Below are positions 1 through 15,700 of a DNA stretch of 64,000 nt, piece by piece. How positions within the stretch are numbered: the first letter of the stretch is position 1; each line of letters begins with the position of its first letter. The notes below the pieces were generated by a model. It did not search any database. It saw only the letters and a program-made list of their open reading frames with translations, and was not told the DNA's origin. Made by a program: the position numbers and the translations under genes. This stretch comes from Neodiprion pinetum (lineage: Eukaryota > Arthropoda > Insecta > Hymenoptera > Diprionidae): positions 7,822,283-7,886,282 of the forward strand of contig NC_060234.1 in assembly GCF_021155775.2 (NCBI RefSeq), in the 5' to 3' direction.

Positions 1-3000
1 TCATTGTGCTAAGTTTCACCGTTTTTTCTCGGTATAAACGTGCAACTAGACTAGATTTTAGGGTCAAAAGAAAATCGAATCGAAAACCAATTTCGGAGTA
101 TGATGCAAGATTGCAGGGGTTTAAAAATCTTCTCGAGACGCCTAATTAATGGCAGCGATCTAGAACTCGACGGATGAAAAACGTTCCGCACTGCACACGT
201 GCCGATAGAGAATTCTTGGTAAGCCTCAAGTAAACTCTTTGTACTTGATGCGGTTGTGAAGGGTGCAGCAGCAGCACATCGGTCATCTGCGAAAACGCGA
301 ATAAACGCTGAACGTCTCAATTACTCCAAGCTCGCTTACGCGAACGTGGTTAACGAGGCTCTCCTTTACTTGCGGCATGAAAATATTGCGTCTCTTTTTG
401 CACAAACACACGTTCCGACATCACATCGTACGATTTCTGGAAGTGAATTTCACGACTCGAAATACCCATTTTTTTTTTATTGACTTTTCATTTTCGTTCT
501 GCAGAAAAAGTAAAAATTGTCATCGAAGCGTTGCGAGAAATTTTACAAACAATTAAAGAAGCTTTTTATTCACCCGGCGATAAACATAATATTCGATTTC
601 TTGTGCAATAGACCCTCAAATTTTTCAACTCGAGATTTTGGAAAAATAAACAAATGAAAACAATCAAACCACGGTACAGAGTAGGAGAAAACAAATCGGT
701 TTATCGTCAGGCACGCTAAAAAAAAAATATAAAAAAATAAAATATTTATAAAAAAGTATTTTACGCTGCTTTTCAAAAGCTTTGCCCAGAATCAAACGAT
801 ACCGAGTTCCGGGCTACAAAACAGCTGCCGCAGGCCACGCGGGGCACAAAAATAACTCATTCTAATCCCTCGTATTAATTACACAAAACGCTTGGTCGCC
901 CAAGTTAAGTGCTTTAAAAAAGATAAGTTAACCGTTGATAGATTGCTGGGTGTGCGTCTTTTGAAGAAATTCTCGTTTCCGTTGGAACTTGAAAAATCGG
1001 AAACATGAACTAACTGAGAGACACTTTTCTGATCCTATACATAAAGCATTACAGGACTTGTCAAATCGTCAGGATATTCTCTTGACAAAAAATTGTTGGA
1101 AAATTTTCTCGAGAGGTAAAATACTAAATTTCGTATAATTTCGACGCTGTGTTTTTTTTTTTTCGGAGAAAATGAGAAAGAACGAATCTACCAATCGTCA
1201 CTTTGTTCTGGCCTAACTGAAAAAATAACACGTTGAAAAGAAGAAAAATTGAAAGCAAAACTCTTCCACTCGCAATGTCAATGAAATTAACAGAATTCGA
1301 ACCAGTGTAACATACGTCAGCAGACTCGATACCGAACTTTAGGGACATCTGTTAGGTGTACATCGACGCTGCCACACCGCGAAAGAAACATCGCACAGCC
1401 GGAATTTATGTAAGTGTATAAATAACCGAAAAGCCATTAACTAATTCGAGGTTATTTCAAATCCTCTATATGATATCGTATACAAACACCTGCCGCGGAT
1501 TGAATATAATTAACCAAGATATTTTGCTATGCAAAAAATTTACTGTTTCTACTACATCGCGACAATTTATTTCCCGCAAATTCACGTGATTATTAATCCC
1601 ATGTGATGCGATACGCGGTTTCCTTGCATCTCTTTCACGCTTTGTTCGCTATCAATTTTGGCAAACTCTCCGAATTCACTGAGAGGAGTGAAAACGAAAA
1701 TTAAAATTGTCCCGAAACGAGAATATCGTCTCTGTTTCATATAATAAAATATAAACTTCAAAGAAGTCCAACGAAATTTTTCGGTGCTTATTTTCGATTA
1801 TTTTTCATACAAAAAAAATATGTAACTACACTCTTCGACCAAATGTGACGTGATTTAGGCAAAGATTGGGTCAAAGTGAAACGCTCCGTTCAACTCATAA
1901 ACGTGTAAATTACCGCGTGGAATGCAACAAAAACGAGTGAAAAACAACGGCACGTAACGGAGATAGTGGAATCCCTGTGCAGTGCGAATGTGAAGCGAGT
2001 CAAACAACCCGAGATACATAAATCAAAACGCATTCGCGTCATATTCCATGCACAAAAGCTTTCCTCCTATGAATCTACTTACATAAGTTAAGTCGGGGTT
2101 GAACACCATGACTCGGGAAAATCATAAATTATCCACGATTATAATCCACTGTCTCTTAATTTCTTCCATTGTACGATGCTAGAAGTTAAGGATGCATGGG
2201 ACGTGTACAGTCGGGTTAAAATAGTCTTGAGACTAAAACGGGATAAAAGATATGCTTACAAAGTGTCACTGAAACTAATCTACAAGTTACGTCTAACAAA
2301 AAAATGTCGCTGTAATACAGGAAACAATTTAAAAACACTAAATTTCAACCGCCATAATCTCATTTATTACATCATTCTATTTATAAACTTAATGAATTTT
2401 CCAGAATTCATTTCAGTTGGATTTTGATTAAAAATTAACATGCTTATTGCTGGATCGTTATAAGTTTATTATTGATAAATTATAAGGATTTCACATGTCG
2501 TTTTTTTTTTTTTTTTTGCCTACTAATTAAGCAAAGAAAAAACAAGGCGGTCAGTACAAGGATTTGATTTATAAGTAGAATGAGCTACTTTCAATTGAAT
2601 TCGGACAAATGATATGAATTTTTTAATGAAAATATAACAAGACAACGTGACTTGTGATCCCTTGAAAGTGACTTTTTCACATCAGATTGACCTTGATAAA
2701 CTTCAGTTTATTGTTTCGGGCAATTGATTGATTTGTTATTTCTTGTTTCGAAATATTTTTAATCCGACTGTACGTTCCATACACACACGTTTCTTTAAAT
2801 TTAAATTTGATAATTTCGATTCGCGTATGTCAACCTTCCAATACCAGGAACCTTACTAAAAGAAACTCCGTTTCAACACGAAGTCACGTTTCACGTATTA
2901 TTTGCAACCTGTGATGACTTGGCAGGATCACCAAGTCTGTGAATTGGATCACTCAATTCTGACATTGATTTTCAGTGAAACTTGAATCGCAACTATATGC

Positions 3001-4007
3001 AAAATCTAATTCATACCTTATAAAAATTCATCTTATTATCGAGCACAGAATTAATAATTAAAAAAAAAAAAAGAAAAAACGAATGCAATATCAGCGATAA
3101 CAACAACGGGTGAAGTTTGTTAGTCGTTAATATCGGGGAATACGAGTAGGAGGAAATTTTATTTCTGGGTAAATTTAGCGCCATCGTTTATACCGGAAGA
3201 GAATAATGGCTTAATATAATACTATGATTTATTATGTAAGATGATTGAACAGACCGAAACAACTTTACTGTAACGATCAGCTATTCTTAACTTCGACTTC
3301 GTGATCTGAAACAAAATAATCTATGTACGGAGGTTCAGTATCATAGACTTCTACTACCACTACCACTAACCTCGGTTCTCCTGCACGTGCCCACATAAAT
3401 TCTAAAGGTCGGCGATACAGTCGCAACATCAATAAAATACCATTTCGTAAATAGATAATATCTAATACTCGCATCCCTTTGCCACGCGATCTTATCAGAA
3501 TGGAAATAATGGTTTCCGTTAGACTTGAAAAGAGAAAATGATGAAAGGCTTAGCTGTAGGCACAAAAATGACTCCCCCCCCCCCCCCCCCCCCCAATATC
3601 TATAAATCGCAAATAATATCGTAGTAAAATCCGCTAAATTTAGACTTGAAAAGGATAATGAAAAATTAACAAGAGTTATCATTAAAAATTTCATTAGTCG
3701 TTATTACCGATCAATATTGATCGGTCTTGAACGCGATTTCGCCGTGAGCAAAAAGCATTATAATTTAGATTTCCTTTACCGGCATCCTCAATGGCAACTC
3801 GTGATACGAAACCCAGGTAACAGTATAAAATTTGCCCGTTCGAGAACGGCGTATTCATTACCATTCGATACGTTGTAGAATGTTTTTTTTTATTCTGTCA
3901 AGAGGCGTGAAACGTTTCTGGTGGCTGAAGTTTGAACGATACCATCGCGGGACATCTTACAATAATTTCTAATAACATTGGTTCTTCTTTTTTCCGAAAA
4001 CTTTCAG
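1..4007. other. No gene seen: flank or upstream intron of the ADAMTS gene
   Basis: AT-rich DNA with short runs of A and T. I found no coding exon, RNA gene or repeat pair here. Exon 4008-4194 opens in phase 0, so this is most likely intron of the ADAMTS gene. A run of 21 C lies at 3574-3594. Confidence 0.5.
3574..3594. repeat. Homopolymer run of 21 C
   Basis: An uninterrupted C tract in otherwise AT-rich sequence. Long C/G runs are unusual in such DNA and the length may be unreliable from sequencing. Confidence 0.9.
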
Positions 4008-4194
4008 AGCGGGCACATCCGCACATCGACCGGAAGTTATCTCATCGAGCCGGCGGATCGTCAGACGGCTGGACGAGGATTGACGGACAAACCTGTCCTC
4101 CATCAGATCTACCTCGCTTCTGCAACGCGCTCCAATTCTAACAGCGTAAATCTACCGGACGACAGGACAGGAGAGAACGATTGTGTCCTCATTG
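4008..4194 (+). CDS. AdamTS-A: ADAMTS exon 1 in window: prodomain
   Basis: The exon opens in phase 0 after a good acceptor (ttccgaaaactttcag) and encodes SGHIRTSTGSYLIEPADR, the typical late-prodomain motif of ADAMTS proteins. It ends in phase 1 at a GTAAGT donor. The next exon is 15.3 kb away. Confidence 0.9.
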
Positions 4195-6752
4195 GTAAGT
4201 CGGATCTCTCTCTGCGGCTCATTTTATACACGTCAACCCGATCGGGTTTATAAATATTTATCAATCTCGCATACCCCGTTTTTCTCTCTATATGGTCAGC
4301 TCTTGCACACTGTTTCTTTTGACGATACAAACGTATACTCTGATGTGACATACCTACATTGTATACAGGGTGAATTCCTAACGACTGCACGGTCCGTCGT
4401 CTGCTGAAATTCAACGCGCACGCGCTCAAATCCAAGAGCGGCTGTCTTTAACCTCAAAAATTTTCGGACAGTTCTGAATTGAGCTCGACCGCCATCGATG
4501 GGTTTTTAAATTTTTTAGGTTATGTAACATCGGGGGAACTATCGTTTAAGTTTACGACGGTTGATTGCCTTGGCAAACGTTAAATTTTAGTCGATGACGG
4601 AACGTGCAGTCGTTAGGAATTCACTCTGTACAGGTATGTAACACGAAGTTTCGCGGTATGAACAAAAATTGATTTCATAAACTTGAGTCATACAATTTTT
4701 CAATTTCTGACGTTTATTTTTACCAATTCAACGAGTTAGAATCTTTTACATTGGCGGGATGGTCACTGAGTTGAGAAACTTGGAAACCACGAAAGTGCCA
4801 CGGACTTTCATGAAATATGGTGTCGCTAGGCGCGTTCCAATGTTTTTTCTTTTTTCAAAATTTATATTTCTTCCTGAACTCGCTTAGTTATCAATAATCA
4901 TTTGCAAAGACGATAATAAACATGGTAATAACAATGTGAATGTGATATACTTAAGACCCAAGTTTCGTATTTACTAGAAGTTGACGAGATTGATGTGGAC
5001 AATATCTGCACTTTTTATCGATTTTAATACGAGATAATCGTACATTGATTATTCATCAAATTAAATATTGCATGGATAAGCTACGAACATTAAAATAAAA
5101 AAAAAAAAAAAACTCAAGTCAGAAAATACTGGAATTGAAAACGAAAGCTTAGACACATCGATGCTTTATTTCAAATTGCTTTAAAACGATAAATAGTTCT
5201 TTTCATTACACATTCTACGCTGGCTCATCTTACTGAGAAGACTATTTTTCTACAAATTCTTTTTCTTCACTAGTCAATTCAATATCGTTATTTTTAATCA
5301 TAGCCAATGTCGGTGTAATTCTGTAACGTTAAATATTATCCAACAATACCAATATGACGAAAAAAAGTCTTTCAGCGGATTTAAAAAAAAAATAGTATCC
5401 TGTTGAAAGTAAACCATCGTTGAGTAAAGTTTCACGAATTTACTAGATTTCAAACCATTTTGATAAATACTCTACATGCGACTATTCCGTATGACAATAT
5501 TCATCAAAAGTTCTGTTTTTCAACGGTGAACTATTCGATTTCATTGAAAAAAAAAAAAAAAACAACCAACAAGCGAGAAGTCAATCCATACAGAAAAAAT
5601 TCAGGGAATTTTCAAAACCATATTGAATGGCTGATTTGATTATAAATTGTGAAATATGACCAATGCCTTAGTCGATCGAAAAACGTACACGCGCGTAACA
5701 TGATTTATTATTCGAGGATCTTTTCTTTAGGAGTAATTAAAACGTTTGTTTTCTTTTCACCGTTTCGGCGCCCGCGGTGATGATCTTATCCGGCGGTCAT
5801 CCATCGCCCACGCCGAATAATTATTCTCATTTCGAATATCATAGACAGACAGTCTCCAGGTGTTTGGCCGGCGGCTGAACGAATCCCTAGAGCCTAGACC
5901 GCTTGGCGTCTTGAATTATAAAATTGCAGTCATCGTTTACAGGTTTAATACGCTATATTCTTACATATATACTTATGAACAAATCAACGTGACGTAACAA
6001 GTATCGAGTAGCATTGGCCGTTTAACGCAATGCGCTGAATTAAACGGTACGTGTTTCATTATTAAAGATTCATTTTTCGAATAATTTTCACCTCGTTTAA
6101 AATTGTGCGAAAATCGTCCCAATCTATACATTGATAACTTTATATAATACGCTCTTGTTAAAAGTGTACAAAGATAGTAAGAACCAGTTGGTAAAAATTT
6201 AATAAATCCAAAGGCGGAACGATTTTGTCCCAAATTAAATTGTGCTTATAACGATTCACGCGTATAAGTTATTCGTTCTGAAAACCGAGCCTTGAACTTA
6301 TGCACGGTTACGTTGTGCAAATATGTACAAGGAAGAAACGGTGCGGGTAAGTTCTCCTGTTCAACGAGCCCATGGGATCAATTATCTTTGATCTTTGCGT
6401 TACGGCTTCGCTGCATGTCTTGCTACCCACACAATTATTAGTGTACCTAATGCTTACGTGATCCGAGTGGTACAGGTGCCTAAACTGACGGATGACGACC
6501 TTCGGGATGATCTTCGGTACACGTAGAGGTTCGAATTTACTTGAGGATGTATTGAGTCTCGCCGACAAGTCGATTTAACGCCGATCACTCGACTTAACGC
6601 TCGAGATTGATCCCTCGAATATTTTACGTCTGATCATACCCGGCAGCTTCCTGACTCAGCAACGTTAATCAATAATCTCTGGTTCGTGAAACTGTGAATT
6701 GTGGTTGTGACGAGGTGATGGATGAACAGTTTGTGCACTCGTACCACCTTTT

Positions 6753-6799
<47 letters not shown>

Positions 6800-9700
6800 C
6801 TAGCTGACACTGCGCAATCAGCTACGCATCTGATTGTGTAACGTGAGTTTAGGTATTTAACAATTAAAGATGAACAGACCCCACCGTCTAATTCGAAAGC
6901 TGGGAAATGAGAAAAAAATTAGCGTTCAAAAAATCCTTCGCAACGTTATTTACGCCAATGACGGCGAATGCGGATGAAATAATATCCTTACTGTGTGATG
7001 GAAATGAATCCGATTCAAATCGAATAATACAAGCTGAAATATCATCGATTTAAAAAAATTTTCTATTACTTGAATATTCAAGATGATTAAACTCTGGTGT
7101 TTTCGATCCGACTCTCATATCTCTACCAATAGGGTTCGATTCTACAGAAATCAGTTCTATAGAGCTAATGTTCTACAGATTGTTTTCCTACAGAAAGATA
7201 TTCGAGATTCACATCAGAAATGAACTTGCATGAATTATTTTACCGGAGAATTGTTCTACAGAACATTTTTCTACTGTACGGAATTCGAGATTAGCATTAA
7301 AAATAATATTCAGTTTGAATTATTCTACAGAATATTTTTCTAAAGATTGTGTTTGACACAATGTAAATTCGGAGCACTCATCGAATTGTCTCAAAATCAT
7401 TATTTAATCGTCAGTTTCGTAAATTTTGATTTAATTTAATTTAGTTTCAATTATTTGCGTTGAATTTGTGTTGGGTGTGTGAAACTATAAAACTTTTCTA
7501 TAGAGAAATATTCTGTAAAAGAATTCTCCTATAGAATAATTCATACAGAATATCATCTTTTATGCTAATCTCGAAATTCTTTTCTGTCGAAAAATATTAC
7601 GTAGAACGATTCTCCGGTAGAATAATTCATGCAGGTTTATTTCTTATGCGAATCTCGAATTCCACTCTGTAGGGAAATGTTCTGCCGAAACCATTCTGTA
7701 CAACATATTCTGTAGAAAATTTTCGCTGTAGAACTGATTTCTGTAGAATCGATCGACCTCTATTTTGAACGGCTCATCTCGTTATTCTCGTTCGGTTGTT
7801 TGTTTGTCCGTTTTCAAATATACAAGCTGTTTCCGAGTAAACGCTGCGGTATGTTGGGTTGCCTACGATTGAGGTGCACAAATATCGTTAAGTCAGACGT
7901 ACCGAGTTATCGATAGTTAGCGCGTTCAAAGTCCTCGCGAGAGTTCTGCACACAACTGGCAAGACTGCCGGTTCCAGCTCACTCAAGAGGACTTTAAACG
8001 CGCCAATTGTCGATAACTCAGAAGGTCTGTTTTAACGATATTTGTGCGCCTCTGTGGTTGGCAACCCAACATACAGCGGCGTTTACTCGGAAACACGCTG
8101 TATTTAATTATTTCTCAGTACCGTATACGCAAAAGAATATCGCTCTTCGTTGGACGCAACGAAATCATTTGTGTGAATATATTTCGGACGCGTTTTGAAA
8201 TGACCCGACGTGACTTGACAATACTTGCCAGCGATTTGACGCCTGGGCTTTGATAAAGTAATTCGACTAAATTCGGACCGAGATGTGGGACCGAGATTCA
8301 TCTAGGCGGAACTCTGGGCTCTCGACCAAAAAGTAAGAACCCAATGGCCCACTAGGTTCGGGGTTTTATCTTGTATCTCAAAGCCAAAGACACGGCGTGA
8401 AGATATTTACATATCGTACCATCAATCACACGATCGATCGCGACTTCTCGATCGGCGATCTCTTTCTTTTTCGTGTCGAATATTAGACGGGCATGGGCAC
8501 CTGCCTGCTTGCTTGCCTGACTGCCTGCCTATACCTTCCTCTGTACCTTTCTGGTTATCTTATCATCACGAAGATCGAAGAGCGCGCCACGCGGTCTGCT
8601 TTCCGCCGTCGCCGATGAAGCCGCCGGCGAAATACGTCGCATCTCTTTTCACCGAGAGTCTTTCGGCTCTTCTCTGTCTATCGCTCGTTTCAAGGAAGTT
8701 GCAAATCGGCACGTTTCATCAATTTTATCACGAGATTTTTGTACATTGAATACCTGTCAAATTACTATCTTTTCCAGCTGCGAAGATCTCTGTAATATGG
8801 AAAATAAAGATGCAAAAATCACTGGAATTTGAAATAAAGATCTCATACATCTGTGCTACGTTTTTCGTCGCTTCAAACTTGTTCAAAACCCAGGATATTA
8901 GTTCGATTTTCTTCTATGATAAGTCAGTGTTGTCGGAAAACTATTTTCTACAAAATTGCTGAAACAGATTTTCTTCTTTTTTTCATTTCAACTTCGTGAA
9001 GAAAAAGTGTTCAACTTAAACACCATACAACTCAATGTATAAGTACTAATAAATTCTTGACGATATTGTGGCCGAGATTCAAGGATGCAAGTGAAAGCAG
9101 TCAGTTATTGAAGAAAAAAAATGTTGCACGTTCAATTTCACTGGCTATTACCTGTAATTTACAAAACAGAAGCTCTCGTTATCCACTTTCCGTGTTTCAC
9201 CGGGCTCGAACATTATCATTTTTAAATATTTAAAGTAATAAATTCCCGTGAAATGGAATTTGTATTGTGAACTTGATAAAGACCAGGCCGAATAATTTAT
9301 GGAATCTATAATAAGGATATCAATCTAAGTGCAAATATCTATTTGCAATTGTTGTTCGGTAGATCCTCGGTAGAATTGAGAGATAATTGAGTTTGGTCGA
9401 GAATTGCAAAAAAAGTTTTGAACTCTGCAATGAAGCAATGCAAGATTGCCAAGCCGATCATCGTCGATTGTAAATCGTGTAATAAAGTTCGAATCCATTA
9501 TTCAAAAGGCCATTACTCGAGCATTAATAATTATACCGTTTGACAATTAGCTTCGCTAGACGAGCCATCGACCTGTGACTTGTAAGTGTCGACTTGCATA
9601 ATCCAACGGAAAGAGAGAGAGAGGGAGAGAAAAAAGCTGATTCTAGACAGGGGATATGAATATCCATTCACCTTTGACAGCGAACACGTCCTAAAGACTC

Positions 9701-12700
9701 TTCTCCGTTCACAATCAATCCTCCGTTTTGAGCGCGCTTATTCGAACGGTACGGCAGTCGTGAAGAAAAGTTTTACGAACGAACTTGAAACTGAATTTCC
9801 TGCAGCAGTTTCCACGACATTATCAATCCCCGACATCGAATAGAACGCTTTGAGAAAGAACGGAAGGTTTTCAAAGGACAATTTATCAAACCCAATGCTC
9901 ATCTTATTTGCAGACGTTCGTAAAGCTGTTCCTAAAGGTTTGGAAAAGCTTCCACTGATGTATCTGCGGCAACGATTATCACCACTAATGACGAACACTG
10001 TTAGGGTACAACGATTCAAATATTCGTCGAGAATGAACCGTGGCGATAAAATCTGGGTTCTTGATGCCCCGTAACGGAGCGTAAATATCGTTTAACGGGC
10101 AAACGGAATTCGATGAAAACGCCCAGCGCCGGTACACCTGACCTGCGTATGGCTGGGTGGCCTCGGCCATTACGGATAACAATTACTCATCCGATTTTAC
10201 TGCCTCTCCACCCTTTCGTACGAAGAAAGGCGTAGTGCCACGTAGAGATGCGTGCTCGTGCTTCCATCGCGGCTCTAGTCTTCTTAATGGGGAAAAAATG
10301 GCACGGGTTATAACCGAGGAGAGCCTTGAAGCGTTCTGATTAACATCTCGAGTTACGTTCTCCGCACTGCAGTTCTCATATAAAAGAAGCTCGTAGCGTG
10401 GATAAAACGGAAATACCTGTTCCAAATGGACGAATGGCCTTGAACTTTGCGAGCTACTACTTCAGACGGACCGCAACGTTTGGCTAAGACATTTTATTTA
10501 ATTGGAAAAAGTTTGTATTCCGAAAACAGTCTTTTAAAGTTTTATTTCAGAGATATCCTTCCGTTAGGATTTTTTTTTTCCTGTGATTTAAAAAAACCAA
10601 GTGTAACAATCATCTTGACCTCATGATTTATGTGGGAAAGAAATCTTGGACATGTAAGTCGATTAAGGAAACCTAAATTTTTGTAACGACGTTTTGGCCC
10701 TTATGTTGGGGTCACTTCTCAGGACACTTCTTTATTTTGCTTAAACATCTACAACAAGAAGCTTCGAGACCCAAAAATTGAGGTTTCCTTATTCGACCTA
10801 CGTACATCCAAGATTTCTTCTCACGTAAAAAAGAAGTATTTCAAGTAAAAGGGGAAATAATGTCGCTTTTAAACGAAACATCGTTATCGGTACCCAAAAA
10901 CATGCCTTTGACATTAATCGGTGCAATCATCAGGGTGGCACAACGGATCACCGAAGACGTGGGTCTTCCCTTGAAAAGTTTTAACATACTCATGTACGTC
11001 TTATCGGATGTAATCTTCGAATTTAGATAGGAGTAGGAAGACCAATAATCGAGATACCATCAGATGTACCTCCTGGCCATGGAAGACATCGCTCGAACAA
11101 ATGACTGCAGCATCGATCAACCATCGAGACAAGCCCCTGGTGGGCCTTAGGGTTAGACACAGCAGATACGTGCCTGAAACTTACAGCAAGAATTCTTGTA
11201 ACACATGCTTTGCTACGCGTTTAATCGTTGCAAGAACAAAGATTGGTTGGAAGAATCGATTCGAATGGATTTGTAGCGCTGATGTAAACATTGATAGCAA
11301 TACCTAGAAGAAACTGTAAAAGATACCTCGTGTTGGTAATGGAAACCTCCAATATCGCAATATCTTCACCAACAGGTATTCGAAAAATGTTGTTTCTTGC
11401 GGAAATTAGATTATCTGTAAACACGAGCAGAATCTTCTTTTGGTTTGCTTTTGCAGCTGGAAAATCCGACATTTCCAATCATCTGTTGCTATTTCAACTA
11501 TAGCACAAGACGCCTTTTTCTTCTTATCTCATTTACGATAATCATAATCAGACGTAGCAGCGACGAAAGTCTGTTCAATTGAAAATGATGCAGAATCTGC
11601 AGGAAATATGGCTTTATTTGAAATTGCGCCGCGTCGTATGACATAATTTCAAATCAAACCTGCTGCTATTGTGACATGCTTTTATGCAATATTACCAGTG
11701 TAATTTAACGTAAGCGCTAGAGTTCCCGGTGACGAAACCGGTTCAATTTTTGAACGGTATAACATGGTATGTGTGCCGCACAGCACAATGTCCGCATAAC
11801 TTCCAATCATCTTCCGAGGTCTTGGATTTAAACGAACGCGAATTACCACCAAGTATATTTTATAATTAACCTCGTATAACTGTCGCTAGTCACTGCACGA
11901 TTCGTCACTCGAGTCGAGATAGTAAGTAATTGAAGGTCCGATACAATTATTATTGCCTTGTTATTAATTCAATTTATTAGGAAGATTATCTCGAACCGCT
12001 GTTATTTATGAACAGGCTTCGGGAGCAATCGAAGCAAAAAATTATCGAATGATAAAAAAAAAAGAAGAATTATGAAGCGAACGTACTGCAGAGACTAAGG
12101 CTGAAAACTCTCGAGTCGAATTTAATTCCAAACAACAAATCCTTGACACAGAAAAAAATTGAAAATCACGATTTCCGAGTGGAAAAAAAACCTGGTGATA
12201 AGTAATTTGAGAATAATTTCATTCTTATCTAAATTTTTGACACTTAAAGCGAGAAATTTATCTAGTTTTAATTTTAATTATTCGTAGACTTTTTACTTCG
12301 CAAATGAATTTTACTTCACAAATCGCAGATGATCAATTGTTCCCTCAGCTTTTCAGCTAATCACTAAAAAACTGTTTGAAAAATCGTCATAATTAGTTGT
12401 GAATTCGGCCGATGATGTTACGCAAGATCGTAACTCTGATTTATCATTATAGTAAAAACGTGTCAGTCGAATAGCGTACGATCAAGATAATATTCAATTA
12501 ATAGGTAAGAGAGAATTTAAGGTTTGACGATTCTTAAGTACCTTCACCTATATAACCGGCTGCATTCCGAGGTTGAAGAAACTTGAAATACTTATGTATA
12601 AATATACGGTACGGATAAAAATTAGAATTTATTGTGAGCGGGCCACTTTTCATTCGATAAAGTAAGTCCTAATCGTGATAAGTACAGGTTTCTGGTGTTC

Positions 12701-15700
12701 GATATTCATTGTAGGTTTTTTGTTTTTTCGTTCGTCATCCGAGCACTCAGGAAACACTATTTCTCGCTATCTATCGGCTTAATTTAACAGAGTCAGTTTT
12801 CCGATGGACAGAGGTGTTTTTTAATTAATGCTTCTCCCGTGATGACTCAGGTGTTCAGAATAAATAGTCAATTAATTAAGGATGAATTGGTCGCACCAGC
12901 TGCGTGGATAGTGTCGAAAAAAAAAAAAGAAATCGTTTGAAAAATCTCTAGCGATGTTACTTACACCAATGCCTGTAAACACGAATAAAATGACACTCCT
13001 ACTATGAGATCGAAACGATGTTGAGAAAATTTTAGTAAAAAGGTTTGTAGTTTGGAACGTTCCAGGTTTCTCTCAACTTTGCGACAATTTTTGCTACATT
13101 ACATAGTCAATCCTTAATTTGTTGATGCGTGTCAATCGTCCGCGCACAGCAACGTGTCAAGAAATTTATGCTTTTCTCCCACGCCAAGAGGAGAGTTGAG
13201 AATTTAATGAGCTTGACAACAAGTGTGGGCCTTACACCTCAAGGTGTGGCCTTTGTCATTTTAATTTCAATGCTTCTTACGCATTCCTCGCGAGACAACC
13301 ATCAGTACTGTACGAAAATAAAATCGACTCGTTATAACATGCGGATTCCTATAATATTTTATCAAAAATAGACAAAAGCTGTCGTGAAATTTAATGTCAA
13401 TTCCGATATTAAGTATTCTTATCATTCTCACGACGTAAAAAGATGGTCATAGTAATGCGATTTAATCCTTAATTCAATTTTCGTGTTTTGGATCATGTAA
13501 GTCCTTGTCATTTGTATGAAATGAACGCTACAATTCTGTTACAACGACTTAAACTTTTATTTATGTGTAGGTTGAAAGTTTTACAGCGTGGCTGACGCCA
13601 TGTTAGTACGAGCAGTAATTTTCACGTTCGCCAAACTCCGAGCGTTGATCGTTAATTCTCAACATTTCGAACATCGAATCCGATACAAACATGAATCATG
13701 CACAATATTTCCGTGGTGTAATAACTCCAATAAGTAAAGCCGTGATCAATTTTCCATCCGCACCTGCAGCACAACGACGCGGTCTCGCAATATGAAAATT
13801 CCTGAACGTTGCACAATGTAATCTTTGCCGGATAATTTCTACAGGCTACGCTCACAATCAGTGTCAGACAATCTGCAGATTCATGCACCGTTGGAACAAA
13901 AATGGTCATTGCACATTCTCCGTGTAAATTGCAACTGCTGCAGGTTCGTCATACTGTTCTAAACAGTACGAGCCTTAATTACAGGGTAGAGATACGCGGC
14001 GGGAATAATTTTTAGATTTTGCAACAATCACGCTACTCGAGGTAATTGCCACAATAAGAGAAAGACGAAGTCGAGATGTTGTGCGCAGTGCATACATTCG
14101 TCTAAGACTTGCGGAACGATCATTTTAATGCCGAATTGGAATTGCCGGTGAAATTTTGCTGCCTTCGTGTTGAGATTAGAAAATCCCCACCCTCAAAAAA
14201 AGAAAAAATTGGAAGAATTAACTTGCGGGCAATGCAGTTATCTAGTTTGTCATTTTTTTTAAAAACTTTTACCACTTTATTCCGTGACTCGTTATTAGAA
14301 GATCGTGACAAAATGTCAGAAATTGTAGAAAACTTCGGTTCGAGTATTGAAACATTAAAAATATTGAATTTGTGTATGTTACTCGAAAACAAAGTCTCTA
14401 AAATTCTCGAAATTTCAACAAAAACTTCCTATCGTCACAGGGGATAATATTTTTGGAATAAACGACTGCTTGGATAGGGTTTTTCGTGTGGAAATTGATA
14501 AGTAAATAGCCGTGCGGTTCATTCGTATTACGCATGTTCAATCGGATTATTTTCTGCACCATCACGATACCATTGTACGGCCATTTACTACAGCGAAGTT
14601 GTAACTTTTTTATAAATTCATTCTTTCCTTATTACCTCCCACGCTGGGGTAAAGAGGTATTATGTGTGTATAATACCAATGCTAACTTTGGCGAATGAGA
14701 AATCCGACCGTCGACCGCCTGAGGTTACTCTTCATGTGCTCGTTGAGATACGTTCGTTCACATGCAGTGCTAATAATAGTCAGCCGCAAGTAGCGCCGTT
14801 GATGCGTGGGCGAATTGTGTGCCGATTTTTCTTTTCCTTTATCTCTTTTTTGTTTTTTCATTCCCTATGAATTCTTCGTTGTTATACTTTGATCAAATCA
14901 GGCTTCATAGTTTTTCAAATTTGAATAATTATTAGAAGAAACGTCCGCACGCGAGAGTTTTTGAAAGTTTGGAAAAATTCAGTGCAAGTTTAATTTTACG
15001 AGAGAAAACAATTTTTTGTGAAAAAAAAAACAAAAAAAAAAAAAAAAAAACAGATGTTCTCTTGAAAAATAAGAAGACAGATTTGCGGTTATATATGACG
15101 AATATAAATGGATAACCGCAAGTGCTTGTCACTTTACTTATACATACATACGCACAGTTAACGTAAATGTTTACGCAATTCATTGATTAGGATAAAAATT
15201 CCTGGATCGAAAACTACGAAGGAAAAAAATAGAAACCAGGCGTCTCGGGCGTTAAATCATTGCTCGACCAGGATAAAAGCCTTGACTGAATTAAACATGT
15301 AAATTTCTGCTGCTGACAATAAGCATGCCGACACAAGTGATGATTTCTTGCAGCCAGACACGCGTACAAATCTATTATATGTAAGTACATGTGTACTTGG
15401 TACAAAATGATTCATTATGGATACGAAGGTTTCCGACTTTATTGTTGGTATGGTATAAATGGGGAGGAAATCAAGGCAGATTGAAAGTCTGACTGCGCAT
15501 GAGCGAGTCTTTGACGGATATTCATGCAGGTTGGCCAACTGAAACTTCAGCTACGAATTGCGGTGCAAGCAGTATGTTGGTGATGCGAAGTTTTTCATTT
15601 TAAGGTAGTTGGGTAGCGACAGTAACGCCATCCGACGGATAATAGTGAGCACTGTATTCCTCAAATAATCAGAAAATAAATTTGAGGAACGACGCGTGAT

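Noticed and set aside
256..483. Open frame near the left edge as a possible upstream ADAMTS exon
   Set aside because: Its product has no prodomain motif and there is no matching splice context.
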